Source: Olavius algarvensis Delta 4 endosymbiont (lineage in GTDB: Bacteria; Desulfobacterota; Desulfobacteria; Desulfobacterales; CAJINA01). From it: a DNA stretch of 64,000 bases. Below, in pieces: positions 7,564 to 16,446 of this stretch. The translations under genes and the position numbers were made by a program. The DNA lies in NCBI GenBank assembly GCA_905176665.1, contig CAJINA010000247.1:1-64000 (forward strand), given 5' to 3'. Position 1 is the stretch's first letter. Each line of letters opens with the position of its first letter. The notes below the pieces were generated by a model. The model had not been told where the DNA came from. It did not search any database and saw only the letters and a program-made list of their open reading frames with translations.

Positions 7564-9732
7564 ATGACCAAGACCGCACAGGACATCAAATCCTATAAGA
7601 AACAGCTGAAAGAGGCGCTGGCCGATGGCTTTCTCCGTTCGGCCCTGGATAAATTCAATACCGTTTACCGGGAGAACCGGCCCAATGTGTACGCCGGTAT
7701 TGATTTCGAGGGGCTCCGGGACGAGATTGCCGCCGGCAAGGACGCGGCGCTGCCCCAGCTGGAAGACCTGTTCGCCGATTTCAAGGCCAAGGCGGAAAAG
7801 GCCGGCGCCAAGGTGCACCGCGCGGCCGATGCCCAACAGGCCAATGAACTGATTGCCAAGATAGCCAAAGAGAGCGGCAGCCGTAAAATCGTCAAATCAA
7901 AATCCATGACCGCGGAGGAGACCTTCCTCAACCATCACCTGGAAAACGAAGGCCTGGTCGTCACTGAGACGGACCTGGGGGAATGGATCATCCAACTGCG
8001 CAAGGAAGGTCCTTCCCATATGGTCATGCCGGCCATTCATCTGTCGCGCTATCAGGTGGGCGATCTTTTTGAAAAAGTTGCCCGGCGCGATCTGGACTCG
8101 GAAGATATCGACACACTGGTCAAAGTGGCCCGCGAGCAGCTCAGGCCGGCCTTCCTCGAAGCCGACATGGGGGTCAGCGGGGCCAATTTCGCCATCGCTG
8201 AATCCGGAGCCCTCGGGCTGGTAACCAATGAAGGCAACATGCGCCTGGTGACCACCCTGCCCAAGGTCCACGTGGCCCTGGTGGGCTACGACAAACTGGT
8301 GCCGGATCTGGAATCGGCGCTCCGCATTCTCAAGGTCCTGCCCCGCAATGCCACGGGACAGGCCATTACCTCCTACGTCACCTGGATAAAAGGGGCCAAT
8401 GCCTGCAGTGTGGCCGATAGCGGTACCAAGGAATTGCACATTATTTTTCTGGACAACGGCCGCCTGTCACTGGCTGCCGACCCGGTATTTGCCTCCAGCC
8501 TGCGCTGCATCCGCTGCGGGGCCTGTGCCAACGTGTGTCCCATTTACAGCAAGGTGGGCGGGCACAAGTACGGACATGTCTACATCGGTGCGATCGGACT
8601 GATTCTGACCCTGTTCTACCATGGCGCCGAGAACGACCGGGCCATCGTCCAGAACTGCATCAACTGTCAGGCCTGCAAGGAAGTCTGCCCGGTGGCCATC
8701 GACCTACCGCACCTGGTCAAGAAAACCTATCAGGCGGTTCTGAAAGCCGAGGGGAAAAAACCGGTCAAGAACCATTTTCTGGCCCGCGTCATGAAGAATC
8801 GCAAACTGTTTCACTTCCTGCTTAGAAAAGCGTCCCTGGCCCAGCGGCCTTTGAGCAAGGGGGCGCCCATGATTCGGCATCTGCCGCACTTTTTCGAGAA
8901 GGCCCACGGCTTTCGTAGTTTGCCGGTCATCGCCCGGACACCGCTGCGCGACAGGTGGCAGGCGATCAAAAAGCCGGTCGCCAGCCCGGTTCTGAATGTG
9001 GGGTTTTTCGGCGGTTGCGCAGTCGATTTCATTTACCCGGAACAGGCCGAGGCCCTGGTAGACCTGCTGGATGACCACGGGGTGAATCTGGAATTTCCCA
9101 TGGAGCAGACCTGCTGTGGCCTGCCGGCTCTCATGGCGGCTGAAGAAGAGACCGCTGCCGACCTCGCGCTCCAGAATGCCGCTGCTTTTGATGTGGATGC
9201 CTATGACTATATCATCACCCTTTGTGCTTCCTGTGCCTCACACATCAAACATAACTATGGCAAGATCCTGGACGACGCTACGGATGCCGGCCGTCGGGCC
9301 GCTGCGTTTGCCGACAAATTGATCGACTTTTCAGCGTTCATGCAAAATGTTCTCAAGCTGCAACCGCAGGCGTTCGAAAAGTCCGACCAGAAGGTGACCT
9401 ACCATGCGCCCTGTCACCTGTGCCGGGGTCTGAAGGTGGTGGACGAACCGCGCCAACTGATTGAAACATCCGGCGCGGACTACGTGGCTTCCAAGGATGA
9501 AGATGTCTGCTGCGGCTTCGGCGGATCCTACTCCGTCGACTTTCCCGAGATCTCGGCCGAGATCCTCGGCAAAAAACTGGACCTGGTCGAGCAGAGCGGG
9601 GCCGACGTACTGGTGACAGATTGCCCGGGTTGTGTTATGCAGCTCAAAGGCGGCCTGGACAAGCGGGGCAGCAAGATTCAAGTGAAGCATTTGGCCGAAT
9701 TGCTGGCGGACCAGAAAAAGAAAACGGAATAG
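7564..9732 (+). CDS. Fused L-lactate dehydrogenase iron-sulfur protein (LutB+LutA type)
   Basis: 722 residues joining what LutB and LutA do separately. A LUD domain covers about residues 60-300. Two ferredoxin 4Fe-4S motifs lie near 315 (CIRCGACANVCP) and 364 (CINCQACKEVCP). Two CCG domains have QTCCGLPAL near 516 and DVCCGFGGSYSVDFPEI near 648. It should oxidise lactate to pyruvate with the LUD partner encoded just upstream. The closest described architecture is DVU3033 of Desulfovibrio vulgaris. The protein is probably cytoplasmic or peripheral, with no membrane segment seen. The split version is encoded at 16433-19716, so the organism carries both forms. Confidence 0.9.
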   Translation: MTKTAQDIKSYKKQLKEALADGFLRSALDKFNTVYRENRPNVYAGIDFEGLRDEIAAGKDAALPQLEDLFADFKAKAEKAGAKVHRAADAQQANELIAKIAKESGSRKIVKSKSMTAEETFLNHHLENEGLVVTETDLGEWIIQLRKEGPSHMVMPAIHLSRYQVGDLFEKVARRDLDSEDIDTLVKVAREQLRPAFLEADMGVSGANFAIAESGALGLVTNEGNMRLVTTLPKVHVALVGYDKLVPDLESALRILKVLPRNATGQAITSYVTWIKGANACSVADSGTKELHIIFLDNGRLSLAADPVFASSLRCIRCGACANVCPIYSKVGGHKYGHVYIGAIGLILTLFYHGAENDRAIVQNCINCQACKEVCPVAIDLPHLVKKTYQAVLKAEGKKPVKNHFLARVMKNRKLFHFLLRKASLAQRPLSKGAPMIRHLPHFFEKAHGFRSLPVIARTPLRDRWQAIKKPVASPVLNVGFFGGCAVDFIYPEQAEALVDLLDDHGVNLEFPMEQTCCGLPALMAAEEETAADLALQNAAAFDVDAYDYIITLCASCASHIKHNYGKILDDATDAGRRAAAFADKLIDFSAFMQNVLKLQPQAFEKSDQKVTYHAPCHLCRGLKVVDEPRQLIETSGADYVASKDEDVCCGFGGSYSVDFPEISAEILGKKLDLVEQSGADVLVTDCPGCVMQLKGGLDKRGSKIQVKHLAELLADQKKKTE

Positions 9733-9762
9733 TTATTGCCGGGCTGCGCAAGGGGTACCACG

Positions 9763-11397
9763 ATGCTCAAACCTGATTCGTCCTACCGGAAGGTGTACAC
9801 CCGGTTTCAGTGGCACATCCCACAGCACTATAACATCGGGGTGGATATCTGCGACAAGCACGCCGGCGATCGACAGCGGCCGGCCCTGATCTGTGAACAG
9901 GAAGACGGACAGGTCCAAACTTATACCTTCCATGACCTCCGGCAGCTGTCCAACCGCTTCGCCAACACCCTCACGGCGCATGGCATGCAGGCCGGTGATC
10001 GCCTGGGCATCCTGCTGCCCCAGAGTCTCGAAACGGCCATTGCCCATATCGCCACCTATAAAACCGGGGGGGTCGCCATTCCTCTGTTTACCCTTTTTGG
10101 GACGGATGCCCTTCAATACCGCCTGGCCAACAGCCAAGCCCGTTTTGTAGTTACCGATCAGGTGAACCTGGAAAAAATTCTGGAAATTCATTCCGAGCTG
10201 CCCGATTTACAGACCGTCTTCGTTACAACCGGCGAGGCCGGGGGTCAGGTAGACTTTTGGGAAGCGCTGAAAAAGGGCGCGGACGACTTTGATCCGGTAC
10301 AGACCCGGGCCGACGACCCGGCCCTCATCATTTACACCTCCGGTACCACCGGCCCGCCCAAAGGCGCCCTGCACGCGCACCGGGTCCTGCTCGGGCACCT
10401 GCCGGGGGTAGAGTTTCCGCACAATTTTTTTCCGCAGACGGGCGATCTGTTCTGGACCCCCGCTGACTGGGCCTGGATCGGCGGACTGATTGACGTTCTC
10501 TTCCCCAGTTGGCACCACGGCATACCGGTTCTCGCCTACCGGGCCCGTAAATTCGATCCGGAGTTTGCCTTTGACCTCATGGCCCGGCACCGTGTGCGCA
10601 ACGCGTTCATACCGCCGACCGCCCTGAAATTGATGCGCCAGGTCCCCCGTCCTAAAGAGCGCTACGAGTTTTCCTTGCGGAGCGTCGGCAGCGGCGGCGA
10701 GACCCTGGGCGAGGAACTGCTGGAATGGGGACAGTCTTCCCTGGGGGTGGCCATAAACGAATTCTACGGGCAGACCGAGGCCAACCTGGTGGTCGGCAAT
10801 TGCGCCGACATCATGACCATCCGGCCCGGATCCATGGGAAAGCAGATTCCCGGCCATACGGTCGCGATCATCGACAGTGCCGGTCGGCCGCAGCCGCCCG
10901 GGACCATCGGCAGCATCGCCGTGCAGCGCCCCGATCCGGTCATGTTCCTGGAGTACTGGCAAAACCCCCAGGCTACCGCCGATAAGTACATCGGCGATTG
11001 GGCCCTGACCGGGGATCTGGGCAAAAAGGATGAGGATGGCTATATTTGGTTTGTGGGTCGCGATGATGACCTGATTACCAGCGCGGGCTATCGCATCGGG
11101 CCCGGTGAGATCGAGGATTGCCTTTTAAAGCATCCGGCGGTGTCCATGGCTGCAGTCATCGGCGTGCCGGATGAAGTTCGCACCCAGATCGTCAAGGCCT
11201 TCATCGTTTTGAAGGCAGGCCTGGAAGGTGAGAGCCGCCTGGAAAATGAGATCAAAGAGTTTGTACGCACCCGACTGGCGGCGCACGAGTATCCCCGCCT
11301 GATCGAGTTTACGCCGGGGCTGCCGATGACAGCCACCGGCAAGATTATTCGCAAGGATTTGCGCGCCCGCAAGGAAAAAAAGATTTCAAAGATTTAG
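9763..11397 (+). CDS. AMP-forming acyl-CoA synthetase
   Basis: 544 residues from the ATG at 9763, chosen over an upstream TTG (9736) because AAGGGG lies seven bases before it. The adenylate-forming family motifs are present: IIYTSGTTGPPKGALHAH (AMP-binding P-loop), EFYGQTEAN, GDLGKKDEDGYIWFVGRDDDLI and the C-terminal TGKIIRKDLR with the catalytic lysine. It activates a carboxylic acid to its CoA thioester with ATP. The chain length is unclear, and acetate, propionate or a medium-chain or aromatic acid are possible. It lies 30 bases after the lactate dehydrogenase gene, so it probably belongs to the same operon. Confidence 0.88.
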   Translation: MLKPDSSYRKVYTRFQWHIPQHYNIGVDICDKHAGDRQRPALICEQEDGQVQTYTFHDLRQLSNRFANTLTAHGMQAGDRLGILLPQSLETAIAHIATYKTGGVAIPLFTLFGTDALQYRLANSQARFVVTDQVNLEKILEIHSELPDLQTVFVTTGEAGGQVDFWEALKKGADDFDPVQTRADDPALIIYTSGTTGPPKGALHAHRVLLGHLPGVEFPHNFFPQTGDLFWTPADWAWIGGLIDVLFPSWHHGIPVLAYRARKFDPEFAFDLMARHRVRNAFIPPTALKLMRQVPRPKERYEFSLRSVGSGGETLGEELLEWGQSSLGVAINEFYGQTEANLVVGNCADIMTIRPGSMGKQIPGHTVAIIDSAGRPQPPGTIGSIAVQRPDPVMFLEYWQNPQATADKYIGDWALTGDLGKKDEDGYIWFVGRDDDLITSAGYRIGPGEIEDCLLKHPAVSMAAVIGVPDEVRTQIVKAFIVLKAGLEGESRLENEIKEFVRTRLAAHEYPRLIEFTPGLPMTATGKIIRKDLRARKEKKISKI

Positions 11398-11449
11398 TAA
11401 CAGGGTTTTCGGTTTTAACCGGCGAAGCCGGAACAAAATGTGGGTTTCC

Positions 11450-11538
11450 CTGCGCCTCTGCGTCTCTGCGCGATGCATGGGTTCTTGCTCACCTTAAACC
11501 CTAAAAACCCTTCCTCGCGCAGAGACGCAGAGGCGCAG
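11450..11538. repeat. Repeat family D: perfect 24-bp inverted repeat
   Basis: The 24 bases at 11450-11473 (core CTGCGCCTCTGCGTCTCTGC) are the exact inverse complement of 11515-11538, with a 41-base loop. The same CAGAGGCGCAGAG words form the inverted repeat at 5059-5201. It follows the acyl-CoA synthetase stop by about 50 bases and could end or stabilise the lld transcript. There is no T-run after the stem. Confidence 0.65.
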
Positions 11539-11548
11539 AGGAAGACAA

Positions 11549-11769
11549 AACCCCAAAAGGGGCGCACTGGCGTGCGCATGTGGGACCCGAGGCAAACTTC
11601 GCCAAGGTAGCCTTTGGTCAGCCGACGCACGTGCCGTCTCCAGACAGGCAGAGCACCAGTTGAGGGTAAGCCCACTATGAGGGGGCTTCCTGATACCTCA
11701 CAATTAGCGGGAGAAACATCACCATCCAGTGCCAGCACGGAACTGCTTCAACATACCGAGGAGGAGACC
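11549..11769 (+). other. Gene-free leader of the universal stress gene with family A tail remnant
   Basis: No coding sequence is supported here. The segment GAGGGGGCTTCCTGATACC followed by TTAGCGGGAGAAACATCACC (about 11679-11722) resembles the 3' tail of family A repeats (compare 171-222, 24115-24155 and 59590-59636). The 130 bases before it contain several short complementary GC runs, but I recognise no riboswitch class. Confidence 0.35.
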
Positions 11770-12258
11770 ATGATACCCGAGATTAAAACTATTCTATATG
11801 CCACTGACCTATCGAAGAATGCGGTGCATGCCTTCAGCTATGCCGCCACCCTGGCCAATCGTTTCGGTGCCAGCATCAATATTATGCATGTCATCGAAGA
11901 ATTGTCCCACAGTGCCAATATCCACGTCGCCCAAATAATGGGCGCGGATAAATGGAAGGCCCTTCAGGATGAGAATGTTCAGAAAGTCCGGGACGAGATC
12001 AACCGGCGCCTGGACGCCTTTTGTGAAATGATGACTGCCAAACTTACGGATTGCCCCTTCATCGTGACCGACATCTTCGTTGAACACGGCGAGCCTGTAG
12101 AACGTATTTTACACCTGTCCGAGAAGACCCGGAGCGATCTGATCGTAATGGGTACCCACGGCCAGGGGCTGGTAGCCGATGCCATGCTGGGCAGCACGGC
12201 CCGGCGGGTGGTGCGTCGCAGTGCATTGCCCGTATTGACTATCCGTCTACCTGGATAG
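11770..12258 (+). CDS. Universal stress protein (UspA family)
   Basis: 162 residues from the ATG at 11770, placed by the ribosome site GAGGAG directly upstream; an earlier in-frame start at 11614 would add unrelated sequence. It is a single Usp domain: ILYATDLSKNAVHAFSYAATLA at the N-terminus and the nucleotide-binding signature LIVMGTHGQGLVADAMLGSTARRVVRRSALPVL (GxxG-9x-G(S/T)) at the C-terminus, so ATP binding is likely. It is a cytoplasmic stress-response protein. It stands about 100 bases before a hydroxyacid dehydrogenase gene and may be separately transcribed. Confidence 0.9.
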   Translation: MIPEIKTILYATDLSKNAVHAFSYAATLANRFGASINIMHVIEELSHSANIHVAQIMGADKWKALQDENVQKVRDEINRRLDAFCEMMTAKLTDCPFIVTDIFVEHGEPVERILHLSEKTRSDLIVMGTHGQGLVADAMLGSTARRVVRRSALPVLTIRLPG

Positions 12259-12361
12259 AAGCGTCTTCAAAGCCTTCCCTCGGGTCCAATCTTGACGTTG
12301 GGCCGAGGTGTTCCATGCTCGCAATACGATTAGCGGCTTTCTCAAAAAAAGGAGAAGATCC

Positions 12362-13237
12362 ATGCAGGTAGCATTTATCGGAATGGGAACCATGGGCCTG
12401 CCCATGGCGTTGAATTTATTGCAGGCCGGCCACCAGGTGACGGTGCACAACCGGACTCGGGAGCGGGAACTTCCCGCTGAAAAAGCCGGCGCCCGGCGGG
12501 CGGCGACACCTGCGGACGCGGCGCGGGAAGCGGAGATTACCATCACCTGTGTGAGTGACACACCGGACGTAGAACACCTCGTGCTCGGCCCGGATGGGGT
12601 CATCCACGGCGCCCGGTCCGGCAGCCTGGTCATTGATATGTCGACCATCAGTCCATCGGCTACCAAGGAAATTGCCGCCGCCCTGGCTGCCAAGGATATT
12701 CGCATGCTCGATGCCCCGGTTTCCGGTGGATCCGAAGGGGCGGAGCAGGGCACCCTGTCGATTATGATCGGCGGAGATGCGGATGATGTGGCCACCGCCA
12801 CACCGGTATTGGAAGCCATGGGCAAAACCCTTTCCCACGTGGGTCCTATTGGCGCCGGACAGCTTACCAAGGCCATCAACCAGATCGTCGTAGCCGGCAC
12901 CTACTGGAGTGTCGCCGAAGGGGTGGCGTTGGGCGTTAAAGCCGGGCTGGATATGGAAAACGTGGTCAAGGCAGTCGGCGGGGGCGCCGCCGGATCCTGG
13001 GCGATGGTCAACCGCAGCGGCAATATGATCAAAAACGACTACCCGCTGGGTTTCAAAGTTGAACTGCACCGCAAAGATCTCAATATTGCCCTGGCGGTGG
13101 CCCGGGAATTGGGCGTGACCTTGCCCGTAGCTGCTTTTATTGAGCAGGTGGAGACCGGCCTGATAGCCCGGGGGCATGCTGAAGAAGATATTTCGGCCAT
13201 TGCGCGCACCGTGCGCGAGCAGTCGGGGATTGATTAG
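12362..13237 (+). CDS. NAD(P)-dependent beta-hydroxyacid dehydrogenase (tartronate semialdehyde reductase/3-hydroxyisobutyrate dehydrogenase family)
   Basis: 291 residues from the ATG at 12362, which follows AAAGGAGAAG. The N-terminal Rossmann domain has FIGMGTMGLPMALNLLQAGH. The substrate-binding motif DAPVSGGSEGAEQGTL and the catalytic-lysine region GAGQLTKAINQIVV are intact, and the C-terminal helical domain is complete. Members reduce tartronate semialdehyde or oxidise 3-hydroxyisobutyrate or related acids. Closeness to glycolate oxidase genes makes a glycerate-pathway role attractive, but no glyoxylate carboligase is visible. It is 12 bases upstream of a hydrolase gene, so the two are likely co-transcribed. 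Confidence 0.88.
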   Translation: MQVAFIGMGTMGLPMALNLLQAGHQVTVHNRTRERELPAEKAGARRAATPADAAREAEITITCVSDTPDVEHLVLGPDGVIHGARSGSLVIDMSTISPSATKEIAAALAAKDIRMLDAPVSGGSEGAEQGTLSIMIGGDADDVATATPVLEAMGKTLSHVGPIGAGQLTKAINQIVVAGTYWSVAEGVALGVKAGLDMENVVKAVGGGAAGSWAMVNRSGNMIKNDYPLGFKVELHRKDLNIALAVARELGVTLPVAAFIEQVETGLIARGHAEEDISAIARTVREQSGID

Positions 13238-13249
13238 GAGGAGGATAGC

Positions 13250-14068
13250 ATGACGACATTTAACGTGGGCCCCCATGATGCCCTCTACTACGAGTATACC
13301 ATCCCTGAAGACAAGCAGGGGTATACCTTTGTCTTTTTCAATGCGCTGACCGGCGACACCAGCGCCTGGGAGTCTGTGATAGGTCCGGGGCTCCGGCAAG
13401 CCGGGCACGGCACCCTGGTTTATAATATGCGCGGGCAACAGGACAGTCCCTTTTCTTCCAGTGTTGCGCTGGACGCCGATCTTATCGTGAAGGATGCGGT
13501 ACACCTGCTGGCGGCGGTAAACCCTGTAAGGCCGATTTTCGTAGGTCTGTCGATCGGGGGACTTTTTGCCGCCCGTGCATGGTTGCAGGGGACGTCGGCC
13601 CATGGTTTGGTTTTGATTAACACGCTTCGCAAAGATGGTCCGCGCCTGCAGTGGATCGGCGACGCCCTGGTACGGGCTGTAGAAGTGGGTGGCCTGGATC
13701 TCTTTCGCGACCTCTTTCTACCGCTCTTAATGAACGAACAGTGGTTGGAAACCAACCGGGGTGCGTTTCTAAAACCGGACCCAACGTATACGGCTCTTGA
13801 AAAAGAATCCGGGCATTACAAGCTGTTGGCGGAAGCCGGCCGGACAGCTGATTGGGATTTGCCCTACGAGCAGGTGACCCTGCCTACGCTGGTGATCACC
13901 GGATTGCAGGACCATGTCTTTTTAGAGCACGACAGCGTCGCGCAGCTATTTGACCGGTTGCCGGACGGACGGCGTCTGGATATGCCCGATGCCGGGCACC
14001 TCATTCCAGGCGAGCAACCTGAAGCCCTATGTGCGGCCTTGCTGGCTTTCACGCGGGAGGTGCGCTAA
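13250..14068 (+). CDS. Alpha/beta hydrolase
   Basis: 272 residues with the alpha/beta hydrolase fold. The nucleophile elbow is GLSIGG, a probable acid lies in TGLQDHVFLEHDS, and the histidine lies in PDAGHLIPGEQP. The oxyanion region near residue 20-35 is FVFFNALTGDTSAWE. It has no signal peptide. The substrate is unknown: an ester, lactone or thioester in the hydroxyacid pathways is possible. Its ribosome site AGGAGGA follows the upstream dehydrogenase stop, and its TAA overlaps the ATG of the next gene, so the three genes form an operon. Confidence 0.85.
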   Translation: MTTFNVGPHDALYYEYTIPEDKQGYTFVFFNALTGDTSAWESVIGPGLRQAGHGTLVYNMRGQQDSPFSSSVALDADLIVKDAVHLLAAVNPVRPIFVGLSIGGLFAARAWLQGTSAHGLVLINTLRKDGPRLQWIGDALVRAVEVGGLDLFRDLFLPLLMNEQWLETNRGAFLKPDPTYTALEKESGHYKLLAEAGRTADWDLPYEQVTLPTLVITGLQDHVFLEHDSVAQLFDRLPDGRRLDMPDAGHLIPGEQPEALCAALLAFTREVR

Positions 14069-15003
14069 TGGGTATTTGGCATCGCTATCCGACGGTGGCC
14101 TACCTGGCGGTATTGCTGGGGGTCACCGGACACGCTTCGAGCGAATTCGTAGCTGTTTTGTCCGGGGTGGGCGGTCCCGAACTCTCCGTGTGGCGGTTTT
14201 TATTGGGCGGCTTCGGACTCGTGCTCCTGGCGCTGGTGTTCCCGGCCAGCCGCAATCTCTGGGAACCTTTCAAGACGGACGGCTGGCGACTGGTCTGGTT
14301 GTCCCTGCTGGGTGTGGCATTCGGCTACCTCCTGTTCCACTGGTCCCTCGATTTTGCCACGGTCCCCCAGGTAGCCACCATGGTGACGACCATCCCCATT
14401 TGTGTCGGGCTAGTGAATCTGTGGCTGAACAAACAGCCGTTTTCCGGGGCCAAGATCGTCAGCGGCATCTGTGCCATGGTGGGCGTAGCCCTGCTCATTA
14501 CCGATGGTTACCTGGCCAAACTGGCCGGCGCCGGCGAGAACTTGATCGGGGTCATGATGGCGTTTATCTGCGCGGCGGTGATTGCCGCCTATTCGGTCCT
14601 GGTACGTCCCGTCATCGGCCGTTACGGCGCCCTGCGCATTACGGCCGTGACCATGTTTATGGGGGCGATCGGCGTGTGGGTGGTGGTGGGCCTTTTTTGG
14701 AAAATCTGGGTCAACCCTCTGACCCTTTTTGACCGCACAGCCTCACAGGCGGCCTCGTTGGTGACCATCGCCCTGTGGAACACGACTATTACGCAATTTC
14801 TCTGGATCGGTGGACTCGCTGCCGTTCCGGACATCACCCGCGGCAGCTACCTCTTTTTTCTCAAGCCGGTGATCGCGGCCTTTCTGGCAGTGCTGTTTTT
14901 GAGCCAGCAACTCACTACCTGGCAGGTGCTTGCCATAGCCGTCATTTGTCTGTCTGTGGCGGTAGAAGCTGTTTGGTCACATTTTAGCCGGCCATCCGGT
15001 TGA
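14068..15003 (+). CDS. EamA/DMT superfamily membrane transporter
   Basis: 311 residues with about ten hydrophobic helices in two EamA repeats (about residues 8-145 and 160-305). The start codon shares its first A with the TAA of the hydrolase gene, and GGGAGG gives the ribosome site, so translation is coupled. Members of this family export or exchange amino acids, nucleosides or other metabolites across the inner membrane. The substrate cannot be predicted. It ends the operon; the next gene begins 156 bases downstream. Confidence 0.88.
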   Translation: MGIWHRYPTVAYLAVLLGVTGHASSEFVAVLSGVGGPELSVWRFLLGGFGLVLLALVFPASRNLWEPFKTDGWRLVWLSLLGVAFGYLLFHWSLDFATVPQVATMVTTIPICVGLVNLWLNKQPFSGAKIVSGICAMVGVALLITDGYLAKLAGAGENLIGVMMAFICAAVIAAYSVLVRPVIGRYGALRITAVTMFMGAIGVWVVVGLFWKIWVNPLTLFDRTASQAASLVTIALWNTTITQFLWIGGLAAVPDITRGSYLFFLKPVIAAFLAVLFLSQQLTTWQVLAIAVICLSVAVEAVWSHFSRPSG

Positions 15004-15159
15004 GGCCCTGGGCGGTGTTCCATATTCTGACAAAGCATGGAAAGATGCCGGAGGTTCTGAAAAAGATAGATGCATCACTTACATTCAGTTTGGAAGGCAT
15101 TTTTCCAAATGTGAATTCGCAATAGGATTGCTTGCCCAGTTGCAGGGGAGTGCCGAAAT

Positions 15160-16446
15160 TTGCAATTTCCAGAAATGTTCCATATCCGGCAGGTTGTTGC
15201 GGCGCCAAAAGAAAAGGACATCGACGCTGCTGTTGACCGGGAACTGGCCGCTGTGGGGGCCCATGAACTCGTCAAAACCGGAGCCCGGATTGCCATCACG
15301 GCCGGTAGCCGGGGGATTGACGCTATCGACCGCATCCTGCGGCGCACGGCCGAGGTCATCAAACAGCTCGGCGGCCAACCGTTTCTCTTCCCGGCCATGG
15401 GCAGTCACGGCGGCGGCACGGCGGAAGGCCAGCTGGCAATATTAAAAGGTATCGGCATTACCGAAGCTTCCATCGGGGTCCCGATCCTTTCTTCGATGGA
15501 CGTTGTGAATATCGGTACCTCGTCACACGGTTTCCCTGTCCTGGTGGATCGGCACGCCGCCGAGGCCGACGGCATCGTCGTGGTGAACCGCATCAAGCCG
15601 CATACCGAGTTCGAAGGCCCCCTGGAAAGCGGCCTGGCCAAAATGATGGCCATCGGCATGGGCAAGCACAAGGGCTGTTTTCAGGTCCATAAGCAGACCG
15701 TCAACTTCGGCTATCGAGACGTCATTCCTGAAATCGGGCGGGTGGTCCGGCAGCAGTTGCCGGTACTTTTCGGGGTCGGCATCGTGGAGAATATCTACGA
15801 CCGGACGGCACATATCAAGGCACTGCCGGCTGACCAATTCGAATCCGGCGAAAAGCGCCTGCTGGAAAAAGCCAAGTCCCTCATGGCCCGGTTGCCCTGC
15901 GATGCCATCGATGTGCTGATTGTCGACGAGATGGGCAAGAACATCAGTGGCACCGGCATGGATACCAACGTGATCGGGCGCATCATGTTCGTGGGTGAAT
16001 CCGAACCGGTTCGCCCACGGATCACCCGGATAGTGGTCTTGGACCTGACACCCGCTTCCCATGGAAATGCCATTGGTGTGGGCCTGGCGGATTATACGAC
16101 CGAGAAACTGGCTGCCGCAATTGATCACCGGGCCACAGCGACCAACGCGATGGCGGCCATGACACCGGAAAAGGGACGCCTCCCCATAGCGCTGGCAACG
16201 GACAGGGCAGCCATTGCGGCGGCCCTGGACACCATTGGTGCCATTCCCCCTGACAAGGCCCGGGTGGTGCATATTAAAAATACCCTTGAGATCGCGGATC
16301 TGGATGTCTCCCAGGCACTACTGGAGGAAGTGCGCTTGTTAGACGGTTTGAAAATAGTGACCCCAGTCGGGCCCCTGTCTTTCGGTGCGCACGGAAATTT
16401 GGAACGTAAGATAAAAATAGGAAACAGTAAAAATGGCCAAACCTAA
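15160..16446 (+). CDS. LarA-family nickel-pincer-dependent isomerase
   Basis: 428 residues with an N-terminal DUF2088/LarA domain. GSHGGGTAEGQ corresponds to the LarA HRxxT region. IKPHTEFEGPLESGLAKMMAIGMGKHKG contains the His/Lys pair that in LarA holds the nickel-pincer nucleotide. LarA itself racemises lactate, and more distant homologues isomerise other 2-hydroxyacids. This one is of the divergent group, so the substrate is open. The TTG at 15160 has AGGGGAG ten bases upstream; the ATG at 15175 is the alternative start. Its end overlaps the lutA start by 14 bases, which ties it to lactate oxidation. No larB, larC or larE cofactor genes are in the window. Confidence 0.8.
   Translation: MQFPEMFHIRQVVAAPKEKDIDAAVDRELAAVGAHELVKTGARIAITAGSRGIDAIDRILRRTAEVIKQLGGQPFLFPAMGSHGGGTAEGQLAILKGIGITEASIGVPILSSMDVVNIGTSSHGFPVLVDRHAAEADGIVVVNRIKPHTEFEGPLESGLAKMMAIGMGKHKGCFQVHKQTVNFGYRDVIPEIGRVVRQQLPVLFGVGIVENIYDRTAHIKALPADQFESGEKRLLEKAKSLMARLPCDAIDVLIVDEMGKNISGTGMDTNVIGRIMFVGESEPVRPRITRIVVLDLTPASHGNAIGVGLADYTTEKLAAAIDHRATATNAMAAMTPEKGRLPIALATDRAAIAAALDTIGAIPPDKARVVHIKNTLEIADLDVSQALLEEVRLLDGLKIVTPVGPLSFGAHGNLERKIKIGNSKNGQT

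Noticed and set aside
12416-13603. 395-codon minus-strand frame over the hydroxyacid dehydrogenase and hydrolase genes
   Set aside because: It overlaps two conserved genes in antisense and has no domain support.
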